Source of the DNA: Rachicladosporium sp. CCFEE 5018
Taxonomy: Eukaryota > Ascomycota > Dothideomycetes > Cladosporiales > Cladosporiaceae
DNA: 64,000 bases
Assembly: GCA_002077045.2 (NCBI GenBank)
Contig: KZ111156.1
Location: 431,444 to 495,443, forward strand
Direction of reading: 5' to 3'
In this document: one piece after another, positions 1 to 10,486 of the stretch
Position numbering within the stretch: the stretch's first letter is position 1
Layout of the letters: each line of letters starts with the position of its first letter
Notes under the pieces: model-generated
What the model was told of the DNA's origin: nothing
What the model saw: the letters and a program-made list of their open reading frames with translations, nothing else
Database searches by the model: none
Position numbers and translations under genes: made by a program

Positions 1-103
1 GTAGAGATGTATATACGGTTGAGCGAGATTTTCTCTGTGCCATATCATGGCCAGCAAGCAGCGAGACGTCTACAAGCGATCACGATCAGGGGCAGCGTGC
101 TCA

Positions 104-1362
104 TCAACGCACCACGAACTCGTCTCGCAAACCCGAACGACGGCGACTCGTCATGTCATGGTTCATCTGCTGCACCGGCGGTTTGCCATACCTCGCTCCG
201 ATGCTCATACCTCCGGACGAGGTGCCTTGCGATCTGCTCTGTGGAATATTCGGATCGAGGTTGCCAAGTGGTGCATGGCGAGGCGTAGCTGCTGCGTACA
301 TGGTGTTCATGGTGCCCATGCGAGAGGGTTGGTAGCCTGGAGCGATGTGATTGGGACGTTGTACTGTGTGGGTGATGTTCTGCAGTGGCTGGCGATAGGG
401 CGTTCCCGGGACGGCCAGATTGGGTGCACTCCCTGTCTCGTGTCAGCGGACTGATAGACCACCAGGTGCAAAATCGACTTACTGGAGCTTTTCACCCCCT
501 GGCGATTCGCATACTGCTGCTGCGGCTGAGCATGATAGCTCGGCCCGACTTGATGCGGTCCGCTACCGTTGCTGCTACGGCTCTGCAGCGACATGCCACG
601 ACCGCCTGGAGGTAAAGGTCCACTTTGCAGAGCGTAGGCGACGTCTTCCTCGGCGTTCAGCTTATTGTTGCCGCTCAGATCCTTCTGCTTCGACTTGGCG
701 TAGTCGGCTTTGAGCTTGTCATTGCTGACACGAAGTTGCTGATAAGCAGCTTTCCACTGCTTGTCACGGTCCTCAAGCTTCTTGGACTTGCCGGCGATAT
801 CTGCGGTGATCGTCAGTCGAAGCAGTGAGAAGATCTAGTGCCTTAATACTGTACGATTCAGGTTTGTCTCGAGATCATTGATCCTTGCGTTCGCTTTCTC
901 GGTGACAGTCTGGAGTTGTGCGACCATCTGATTGTGTCTTTGATGGAGAGTCTGGCCAACGTACTTCTGGTACTCTCTTCAACGCCCGTTAGCATTTAGT
1001 GGGAGGCAGTCGAGTTACAGCACTTACATCTCCTGCCCACTCTGATACACCCAGAACATGAGCCCTTTCGTGGCAGCCTGCAAGATACTCTCGGGCCTTA
1101 GACCATTCAGAACACTTGCAATGTAGTCTTCGGATGGGTTCAGGTCAGTGATAGCAGCGTCATCGGGATTGTTGAGGGCGACGCTGCACGTGGGACATCT
1201 ACGCTGCCCTTCGGGTGCGTAGAGCTCAGACCTCTCAGCACAGGGTCGACAGAAGATGTGACTGCAGGTCGTAACGATAGCCTCTTGTGTGAGGCTTCGG
1301 CGACAGCCTGCAGCGTTACAGTGGAGGGTGAAGCCTTCGTCTGTTGGAGTGCCGTCGGCCAT
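104..1362 (-). CDS. HEI10: HEI10/CCNB1IP1-like RING E3 ligase (meiotic crossover factor)
   Basis: Predicted 367-aa protein in four exons: 1362-1028, 976-855, 800-483 and 432-104, with introns of 50-54 nt. All junctions keep frame. An N-terminal RING holds Cys15, Cys20, Cys33, His35, Cys38, Cys41, Cys56 and Cys59. It is followed by the family block around FWVYQSGQE, then a coiled coil across exons 2-3 and a Ser/Pro/Gln-rich tail. This order (RING, coiled coil, disordered tail) is that of HEI10, the SUMO/ubiquitin ligase that marks crossover sites on the synaptonemal complex in plants, animals and Sordaria. The start is the first ATG of the RING exon and has the context GCCATGGC. The role in crossover designation is inferred from the family. 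Other RING-coiled-coil ligases (ZIP3/RNF212 type) are possible, but the short FWVYQ segment after the RING favours HEI10. Confidence 0.85.
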
Positions 1363-1876
1363 GGCATCAGGAAGTGTGCTTTAGCTCCCTTACGCTCGGT
1401 GGAGCGTGAGCGAGTGAATGATGTCAATGCATGGCCGTGAATAGATATAAGAAAGAGGAAGTGAGGTTGAGATAAGCTCAATGGTGCGGTGGACATACTA
1501 TAGCAGTCGCAGAATCTTCCAGGCAAGAGCGAAGCCGGATTAGGCAAATTCGTCTCACTGAGGTAACATGTGTGTTGCATGCAGCATGAGTAAGGTACTG
1601 AGACCTTGGGAAGTATATTTGATGGATTGAGTGACTAGATGTTCTGTACATGATGCTCGATCAGCGCGTTGCATATCTCCTACACTCAGCAACACAGGAG
1701 AACAGATTACACTAAGAAACGGCCGTGAGGGAAGGACAGAGCTATGCCAGGCTTTCTTGCTGGAAACCAATCTTTCCGTCTCTTCCCAATGTTGTAACTC
1801 CAGAAGCGCCGTACTTGGATATATCGTTAGAAGCAAAAACCCCATATCGCGAACAATTGCTGGAACTCTTCGTTTA
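1363..1876. other. Intergenic: HEI10 upstream region and DENN gene 3' flank
   Basis: No coding signal is seen on either strand. It must contain the HEI10 promoter and the DENN terminator, but no distinct element was recognised. Confidence 0.5.
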
Positions 1877-4806
1877 CTACGCGCCAGAGTGCATCTGCTG
1901 ATTGCTTTGCCTGTGCTCGAGACCAGTGGACCTGAACTTCGTCACTGGCTCCACTGACTCCTCTGGGCCTAGCTCGCCTACACCGTCATGGTCGACGATC
2001 CGTGTTGGCACCTCCGGGATATCCTCGTGGGTGTTCTTGTATGCACTGTTCATGCTGTGGCGCTGAGGTGTCGCTGCGGTGCTCTCGCTCCCGAGACTCA
2101 TGCTAGTTGAGCTACGGTTGTGCTCCAGGTCTGGCGTAGGAGGCATGCTTGAGAGACGGTGTGGGTGAAGGTAGCCAGTGCTCTCGCTCTGTGCGTCACC
2201 GAACTCCGACCCACCAGAGACAGTGCTGCCATCGCCATCGACGGATGAATGACGCTTTACTCGTCTCTTACCACGCTTCTTGCCGGATTCAGATCGTGGC
2301 TCATCGTTCTCAGTACTGACGCTCTCAGCGCGGCGAGCCAAGTCCAGGCCTTCAACAGCAGCGGCGCACTGCTCGGAGATGTTGCGGATAATGTAGGCGA
2401 TGGCGTCGGTCTTGTCCCGAAGGTGGCGATCTGCGACGTCAGTCATGCTCATTTCTGACAAGCGCTTGCGAGCCGCATCTGCGGCCAGCAAGTGAGCTTC
2501 AGTGTCACGGAGGGCGGCCTCACCATCCATGCGTTGCGTCTGCCTGGTGTCTGAGCGCGAAGACGTTCGTGACTCTCCCATGCCGCCCACGCCACGGATA
2601 GTGCCAACCTCGGGCTCGTCCTTGGCGTTGATAGCGGTTGGCGATGCGACTGTGCCATCTTCCTCCATGAAGGCACCTGACTCGGGTGCGTCGGAAAGCG
2701 TCTTGACAATGTGCTCCATGTGATGCGCCTGGCCATCGATGAGAGCGCGCAGGTGGAGCACAACACGCTGGGCCTCGTCGCGTTGGCGGAGCAGAGTGGT
2801 GTTGGTATGTTGCAGGGCGGAGAGGTCCTTCTTGTTGCGCTTCCTCTCGCGCTCCAGCTCTTCCGCGATCTCTTGCTGCAGCACAAGAGCCTCGAGCGCA
2901 TCGTCTCGCTGCTTCTCGGTGCCGCCAAGTCTGATCGTGAGCCTGGCCGAGTCGTCCTTCTGCTGATCCATGAGTGACGTGATTCTGCGATTCTCGCGCT
3001 TGTGGTTTTCAATCTTGATCTTGAGTTCGTTTGTCTCCTTCGTGAGCTGCTCAGCAAAAGCCTGGAATTTGAGGAACTGTTGCTTCCAGCTCTCGAGCTC
3101 CTCCACGAGGAAGTTGTTCCGCTTCGTGACTTTGGTGAGCTCGGTGTCCATGCGGCCCTTGAGGTTGATGAAGTCCTGCCATGCCTCCATCGCATCGCGA
3201 GAGTACTGGTTGCGCTCACGCACGATCTCATTGAGATGGCGCATCGAGACTTTAGTCATCAGCGGCTTCTTCTGGGCGCCACCAAAGACAGCTTTCATGC
3301 CGGTGTTTTTGCCCTGCGAGCTCTATTAGCCGAGCCGAATTTGAAAATGCCACCGCTTTTGGCACTTACAAGCTTCTCGCAGGCATGGTCCATGACTTTC
3401 ATGACTTCGTCCTGAGCCCACCAGCCAGGGTCCTGCACGCTCTCGACTTCACCGCGCATGACGATGATTTGGCCAGCCGGGATGAGCTTGCCGCCTCCGT
3501 ACGCGGAGCGAAGATGCTGAGGCACGCCGGACGGGGAGACGTTGCCGTTGAGTGACTCGGTGATGCGGTGAATGAGCTTCGATCGCTGCTTAGCGGACCA
3601 GGCAGTTGGAGGACTTGATGTGAGAACGAAGTTGCGGTCGAGGTCGACGACAAGCGCATCGGGTGGTGCAGTGAAGAGGGTACGGCACTCGGCTGTCAGA
3701 CCGAGAATGTATGGGCCGGGCTCTTGCACAAGCTCCTTCGCGTGGCGGGCATGCACGACGGGCACGTACAGTCCGCTCCACTCGTACACACGCACGCAGT
3801 AGCGAACCGTCTCGGCGGCTACTGTGAGCATCGCAGGGTAGTGCGAGATGAAGATGATGCGGCGCGTGGGCGACACCGCCGCCTCGAGGACACCGACGAT
3901 GTTGGGGATCGACAGACAGCAGAACAGCGGCCACATGGCAAAGTTCTGGAAGCCAGTAGGCGATGATGGGAACTGGTAGCACAAGGCGTAATCCTTCATG
4001 TCGATGCGCACGAGATCATTGAGTCTCGGTGCAGGGAACGTAAGGATGCGCGACACTTCCTCGGCGTGGAAGAGGTTGGTCGCTTTGTTCCAGTGGATCC
4101 ACATACCACGCAAATAGTCGCCGAGCAAGTTGTACAGCGGGTAGCGCGACAAGAAGCTGAGGCAGTATGGGATCCAGTAGGTCTCGCCCGGGGTATCGAA
4201 GTAGTCGGCTTCGGTTCGCTTTCGCAAGTCGCGAATGGTCTCAGCACGCTTCTCATCGGCGCGCGACCACACTCGCAGTGCGATACCGTACAGAGTATGT
4301 GAAGAATCCTGCTGCAGTACGAACGCGTGGTGCACGCAATGCGGCTGGCTGGCGCCAGTGCAGATCTCGACATCATGAGGAAAGCAGGCCTGAGACTGTC
4401 AGTAAAGGTCTGCGACGACATGGACGGCAAGTAGACTCACTCTCATAGCAGCGTGCAAGGATCTTGCGATCTCATTATCCTGCTCAAGGCGAGGGCTGCT
4501 ACCCAAGATCTCCGGCAGCCAGAACTGGCCGACCGCACCCTTCATGTGTCCAATCTTCCCCTGGCTCGGCGCCGGTGCCTTGACCCATTGCGACGGCTCG
4601 CGACCAACACCGCACACCATGTAGGCATGGGTGAGAGTCTTTGGTGCCCTTTGTTGGTTCGGCTTGGGCTGGTTCGCTTGACTGGGTGGCTGGGCCATTC
4701 TGGAGTGCAATGAAGATGTCCGGTTCGGAATAATCAAGTTGTCTTCATCGCGACTCTGAGGGCGCGACTCGCCGGAGCGCGGTCGTGAAGTGAGAGAGGG
4801 AGCCAT
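1877..4806 (-). CDS. DENN-domain protein with C-terminal coiled coil (Rab-GEF-like)
   Basis: Predicted 940-aa protein in three exons: 4806-4441, 4389-3370 and 3313-1877. Introns are 51 and 56 nt, with GTGAGT/CAG and GTAAGT/CAG ends. Residues ~55-190 (HAYMVCGVG, CFPHDVEI, HAFVLQQDSS) are uDENN-like. Residues ~200-460 carry the cDENN/dDENN core, for example FCCLSIPNIV, IIFISHYPAML and PYILGL. Exon 3 starts a long coiled coil (~488-668) rich in E/K/R, with ELESWKQQFLKFQAF, and ends in a Ser-rich disordered tail. DENN proteins are exchange factors for Rab GTPases in membrane traffic. Which Rab this one acts on cannot be told from sequence. DENN plus coiled coil in one chain looks like the layout used in filamentous ascomycetes. 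It is divergent from BCD1 across a 1.9 kb intergenic region. Confidence 0.85.
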
Positions 4807-6706
4807 GTCGTTATCTCAGGGGCGGGAGACTTTGGCAGCTCACGTAGCTGTGCCTCCGAGAAAGCTGATAGCTGAGCTCACGAAGAGCGAGCTTTGGAAT
4901 TATTGAATGCTGGCCACGGTGGAATTGGTTTCTCTCAGTGCAGTGGCTGGCTGCGGTCAGAGATGGTCGCTGATGCTTCAACGTGAGGTCGAAGATGAAG
5001 ACGGAGGGGAACGGTTGGCAGGGAACAGCATACAAGACGGGAGGGTGCCCGAGCGTGAGATCAATGGGCGCACGAGGCGGCGCGAGGGGGCACGGCGCCT
5101 TTGGTGAGCCGGTACCTCTCCTGACCCTTGCCATTGATTTCCAAGTGAGGTCTAGCTGCTCGATCTACTTTTACTGATCGTCATCTCGGCTCCGACCATG
5201 CATGACCCGGAACCCTACTGCGCCAATGGGGAGCCGTTCCAAAGTGCGCAAAGTTGCGTGTGATGAGGTGAGTGTCCGTAATGAAACACATACATTACTT
5301 TGGACATGACTACGCATATGTGATCATGTGCGTCGTGGTGGAGTTGACCTCCTTCGATATGTGAGTCGGCTGCTTGACAGGTTCGCAACTTGCTTGATGC
5401 AGCTGTGGTGCGGTGCGGCGATGCCGTCTGACTCTGCAGCGCGCTAGCGAATTTACCTTCGTCGGCATGTGGCAGAATAGCGTGGCTTCGGACGGGAAGA
5501 AAGGGGAAGAATGGAAGGCATCAGGTCTAGACGACGTGTCGCCGCGAGCATTGTGATCCCACCCGGCAACGACAAGTGGAAATGCTCGTGTGTATTGCGC
5601 TACCGTGGAAAGACCGATGTCGTCAAGCGCATCTCAATACCGCGATGCACCTGTCGCGTTCGCACTGCAGCCGTTTGATGCAGCCTTACATGAGCACCAC
5701 ATAAGACTTCTCACAGAAGTAAGATCCTCCCGAGGTGCAAATTCCTCATGCGATAGGCGGTGGTACAAATTGGCAAGAGAGTTGCAAAGCGGCTGAACGT
5801 TGCTACATGTATCTGTCGCACACTTCAGAACAGGATTGGTCGTGCTCGAGTATCAGCCCACAATTCAGTAAGTACCTCACCTTACGAAGTCTTTGCGTTT
5901 GCATGCACGACATGCTACAGTAAGCATGCAGTGTCCCGAAGCGCGACATATCGCATGACGATAGTGCAGCATTCGGGTATGCAGCTATCCTGGTCTGTAT
6001 AGGATGGATGCATGATGCGGATGCTGATCTCCAGCGCTGACACTACAATTGTGCAACACTGTGGATGACTGCCCAGGCGTACACAACCCGCTCACATGGC
6101 CGCTGTGTAGTACATGATCTACCTTGGCGGTGATGTGATGGCCATCTGCTCTGATACTACAGGCTGTGGGAAATGGACGATCCAATGTCAAGTGCTCTCA
6201 CGGTCACGCAGATGTCGGTGATCGAGCCTCCAATTGCCATCCTGGGAACCGGTGCTCAGTTCCGTGGGGATCTTGCTCTCGTCCTACATGTACTCCATGT
6301 ACGTAGCACACCCTTGTCGAGAAGAACGTCCATTATGCCGAGAGCCAGAACAGCGTCCATTGCAGACCTGGTGAGCGTAATATATGCACTAGCTAGCACG
6401 CATATTTGTGTTGTCGATAATGCTGTCGGATGTGAGGTGACCAGGAAGTCCCGTTCGAAGATTCAATCTGAACGTCAAAGATGAGGTTTCATTGCGGCAA
6501 CTATCAGCAAATCCAAATGAAGCAATTCGAGTGCGATTCTTGTTGTGTGAATTGTGAAACCTCCTACATGTTTATTCGAATGGTTGATATGCCAAGCCAG
6601 CAATGATCGATGCAATAAGATACTACGCACCTTGAGATCCCTTCGGTTTTCATCCTCGAATCTTTTCATCAAACATCAAAGTCGTGCGATTACGACCGAG
6701 TAAACG
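4807..6706. other. 1.9 kb intergenic region between divergent DENN and BCD1 genes
   Basis: Only short ORFs without recognisable domains or splice-linked continuity occur here (for example 6173-6484 on the plus strand). It is unusually long beside the ~300 bp divergent promoters elsewhere in the window. I see no tRNA-like or transposon-like structure. Confidence 0.45.
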
Positions 6707-8046
6707 ATGGTCGATCAGGCGCATCAGCAATCTCTGGCAGATTTGTGCACTGTATGGTGAGTTAGGTGAAAACTCTTTGCATTCGTCACCCTAATCTCCA
6801 TGCCTTCACTTCCACTCTTTCGCAGCAGCATTATGGGGCAGGCGCGAGCTAAGTATCTCCCAGCTATAACTCACAACCAAAATACAAATGCCCTCGATGC
6901 AAGACTCAAACCTGCTCACTTGCCTGCTACAAGCGACATCAACAACGTGCATCATGCAACGGCCAGCGCGACCCAGCTGAGTTTGTCAAGAAATCAGCTT
7001 GGGCAACACCGTCTGGCATCGATCACGACTACAACTACCTGAAATCTGTCGAACGAAAGGTCGACTTCGCATGGCAAGATGTACAGGAGCGAGGCATCGG
7101 CAATCGGATTGCACCTGTCATCCCAACGACTGACGCCACCACAACTGAAGGTCGACTCGGCGAGAAGCAGGTCGCGAAAGCCTGGCTACCTGGCAGTACA
7201 CTTCAGCGCTATCTGAGCTCCCATATCATCCATGTTGATCGCGCACCAGCTGGCATGAGTCGACAGCGGGCCAATCGGACTCGCGTGACTAACAAAGGCA
7301 AGGTGTTATGGAGCGTTGAGTGGGTGGATGGGCAGGGTGTCAAGACCGTGGACGACGAGAGTGCAGGGGATGCCACGATCAGCGAATTGTGGACGATCGT
7401 GGAGGCTCGCAAGCTCAACGCAGAGAGAGGGCGCAAGCGGAAGAGGACCGAAGGTACCACGCAGCCTGCACCTGCTCAGGTATCGCCTTCAGTGTCGAAG
7501 GCCGATGGCGAGACTCACACGCATGCCGACATCTCGCCTGAAGAGTTGCCAACTCTAAGCGCTCTGACGACGATCATCAAGGCGGAGGATGGAGTTGAAG
7601 GAGGAGATGTCAGGCACATCCAGCGGGAGCCAGAGACTCATGACGATGGAGAAGCGCCTGCAACAATATGTGACCCAGAAGTCAAGGCCGAAACCACAAG
7701 TACGCCTGCGCCACCACTCCACTTCTATATTTTGAAGCCTTCTACCGCAGTCAAGTCTCGAGTGCTCATACCTATCGAGCCAGACGAGACGCTGACGGAG
7801 ACACTGGAGTATCGTACCGTACTTGAGTTCCCGACCATCTACGTACTGCCGGAGGGGCCGGAGAGCTTAGCAGGCGACTTCATGCTAGAGAAGGATTATA
7901 ATGGCGCCTCATCGAACGAGCCTTGGGCTTCAACGATCATGCCGCGGCTACATGAGGTCGATGTAGAGGAGGCGGAAGACACTGGTCAGCCGCTCGATAC
8001 AAACAGCATCTTGGACATGCTACAACGGGACGTTGGCCTGCGATAG
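6707..8046 (+). CDS. BCD1: Box C/D snoRNP assembly factor BCD1 (HIT zinc finger)
   Basis: Predicted 410-aa protein in two exons, 6707-6756 and 6864-8046, with a 107-nt intron (GTGAGT..CCCAG). Joining them rebuilds a HIT zinc finger: CTVC from exon 1, then PKYKCPRC, CSLACYKRH and CNGQ from exon 2. This is the C-x2-C, C-x2-C, C-x3-C-x3-H-x5-C pattern of BCD1, ending in the family RDPAEFV segment. BCD1 is an essential nucleoplasmic factor for making box C/D snoRNPs, which guide rRNA 2'-O-methylation. The middle region, including the RVTNKGKVLWSVEW block, follows the family. The C-terminal third is acidic and less conserved. The intron splits the first CxxC pair from the rest of the finger, so the start depends on accepting that splice. 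The rebuilt finger makes this very likely. Confidence 0.9.
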
Positions 8047-8499
8047 TGCCTCTTGAAAAGGGAATGTACATAAGGATACCCCTGTTCTATGCGTATCAGT
8101 CTGTTGATACGAGCATTCGATGGTCGCAAGCAAGCCCAACGTATTTTCGAAGTCAATGTCGGACTGTATTCCATAGGGCTCGGACTGTATTCCATAGGGC
8201 TGAGCGAACCTTTGAAGCCGTGCACACGGCTGACGGTAAGTGACGCCCTGAACCCTGACACTCGCACACATGCATGCTCCCACGATCATACAGCAGCAGT
8301 GCTTCCTCCACTTGATCAGTATTACCCACTACACTGACACCCTCATATATCTGCTACTTGTCGTACCCAGGAAAGCTTACATCGACCGCCTGGAAGTCCC
8401 GCACCTCGCCTCCTTCCAAGTGCATTTCAAAGCGGATGCGCCTGTAATCTGCCCTCGTGACCACCCTTCACCTCCGACAACATACACACATCGCACAAG
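8047..8499. other. Intergenic / 5' leader of the PP6 gene
   Basis: No coding signal. It holds a perfect 2 x 21-nt direct repeat, listed separately. The last ~100 bases are C/A-rich with few G, like a fungal 5' leader. Confidence 0.4.
8161..8202 (+). repeat. Tandem duplication, 2 x 21 nt
   Basis: Two back-to-back copies of a 21-nt unit beginning GGACTGTATTCC, at 8161-8181 and 8182-8202. They differ only in the last base. It lies upstream of the PP6 coding region. A slippage product is likely; a doubled binding site is possible. Confidence 0.85.
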
Positions 8500-9970
8500 A
8501 TGGGTCGAGAACGAGATTCAGATGTGCCACAGCCTGGTCCCGCTGTACTCACAGCCCACGCTGGGCCTGACGAGTGGCTGACACAGGCGAAGCTATGCCG
8601 CTACCTCCCCGAAGCCGACATGAAGCGGCTGTGTGAGATTGTCAAGGAATGTCTAATGGAGGAGTCAAACATACAGCCGGTCGCCGCACCGGTCACAGTC
8701 TGCGGAGACATACACGGTCAGTTCTATGATCTTCTCGAGCTCTTCCGAGTGGCGGGCGGCATGCCAGGCGAGGCAGAGGAGAGAGCGGCAGCAGCAGCAA
8801 GCGCAGCAGAAGAAGCGGAGAAACGGGCGAAGAGCCCACGGACCTCAGGAGGCGGCGCGATTAGTCTAGCGGACATCGAGCCGCCTACACAGATCAGAGA
8901 TCCAAAGGTGAAGCGGAAGATGAAGAGGCGGTTTCAGCAGGACTCGGCTTACACGTCTGCGGCTTCGAACGATGGATCTGAGCAGGGCGACGACGATGAT
9001 GAGCCTAGGGGGCGGGGGCGGAGTCGTAGCACTAGCCAGCAAGGAGGCAATGACGATGATGAGGAGGACGAGGATAGTGAGGATAGTGGTGTGAGAGTGA
9101 AGAGTCCTGGGCCAAGCAGGAGTAAGAGTGCTGCTGCGAAGGTGGACCTTGCGAATGGCAATCAGAACTTCATATTTCTGGGCGACTTCGTGGATCGGGG
9201 GTACTTTTCGTTGGAGACGTTCACACTGCTGATGTGCTTGAAGGCCAAGTATGTCTTTCGACTTGACGCAAGATTGAGACCACTGCTAACTCTCTAGATA
9301 CCCTGATCGCATCACACTTGTACGGGGCAACCACGAGTCAAGACAAATCACCCAGGTTTATGGGTTCTACGAGGAATGCCAACAGAAGTACGGCAACGCG
9401 AGTGTGTGGAAGTCGTGCTGTCAAGTATTTGACTTCCTTGCTCTAGCTGCGATCATTGACGGCAAAGTGCTCTGCGTGCACGGTGGGCTATCACCTGAGA
9501 TCCGCACGCTCGACCAGATTCGCGTCGTCGCAAGGGCACAGGAGATACCTCATGAAGGCGCATTCTGCGATTTGGTATGGTCAGATCCAGAAGACGTGGA
9601 GACCTGGGCTGTGTCTCCGCGTGGCGCTGGGTGGCTGTTTGGCGACAAGGTCGCGACAGAGGTGAGCCACGCCGTTCCAGCTTCCATAGATCATTACTGA
9701 CATCCACTGCAGTTCAATCACGTCAACAACCTCACACTCATCGCCCGCGCCCATCAACTCGTCAACGAGGGCTACAAATACCACTTCCAATCGCAAGATG
9801 TTGTAACAGTCTGGTCAGCGCCCAACTACTGCTACCGCTGCGGTAACGTGGCGAGTATAATGACACTGGGCGAAGACTTGCAGCCGGATTTCAAGATCTT
9901 TAGTGCAGTTCCTGATCACCGGCGAGCAGTACCAGCGGGCAGGAGAGGCGCTGGCGAGTACTTTTTGTAG
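8500..9970 (+). CDS. SIT4: Serine/threonine protein phosphatase 6 catalytic subunit (SIT4 type) with large insertion
   Basis: Predicted 456-aa protein in three exons: 8500-9248, 9298-9661 and 9713-9970. Introns are 49 and 51 nt. Metal and catalytic motifs are intact: GDIHGQ, GDFVDRG, RGNHESRQ, VHGGLSPE, SPRGAGW and the C-terminal APNYCYRCGN. Segments ESNIQPV, VYGFYEEC, CCQVFDFL and AGEYFL are those of SIT4/PP6 rather than PP2A or PPG1. SIT4 acts with SAPS-domain subunits in the G1/S transition, TOR signalling and ER-Golgi traffic. Yeast SIT4 is 311 aa. Here residues ~90-220 are an extra acidic, Ser- and Ala-rich stretch between GDIHGQ and GDFVDRG, encoded inside exon 1 with no splice sites that would remove it cleanly. 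See findings. Confidence 0.93.
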
Positions 9971-10486
9971 CGTCGCTTCTGTCAGCGGTACATGTTGGGT
10001 TGGGCTGCATCTGAGAGTGCATGGGTGTGTATGATAGATTGGAAGGATGCGCAGGGGTGATGTAGATTTTGATACCCTATAATTGGTCACCGGTGTCCTG
10101 TCCAAGGGGTACGTCTGTGGCCGCCGTGCAGCATGTTCAATGTTGAGTCTGGAACTCTACTTTCTAGGCCATACATCTGTCAGTTCGATTGAATATCCAA
10201 GGTTCATGCCGTAAACTCTGTACAGATTAAACGCAAGCCACAACCTTTAAATCCAATTCGGGCGTCGTTGCCGTGACAAGATTGTGGAGGATCGCCACCC
10301 TGGACGCGTCTCACCGAGGCATCACCACAGTCATTTCTGCTGCTTTCAAATAGGTTCGATCCATACCGCTCGAACAAGTCTCTGGTCTGACTACCTGGAA
10401 GACTTCATCGTATGAGGGACAACCATGCATGATTGATCTCTTACAATCAACAAGACGCAACCCATGCGCTGACTCGGCCATCATCG
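9971..10486. other. Intergenic between PP6 and GH3 genes
   Basis: No coding signal. The frame of the GH3 gene runs upstream to a TGA at 10430, but the first ATG is at 10487. Confidence 0.45.

Noticed and set aside
2449..3231. 260-codon Arg/Ser-rich frame overlapping the DENN gene
   Set aside because: Same-strand shifted frame of a coiled-coil region (GAG/AAG-rich codons read out of frame); no start or domain support.
10433..10486. Earlier start for the GH3 protein
   Set aside because: The codon at 10433 is TTG, preceded by an in-frame TGA. The first ATG is at 10487 and gives a sensible cytosolic tail plus anchor.
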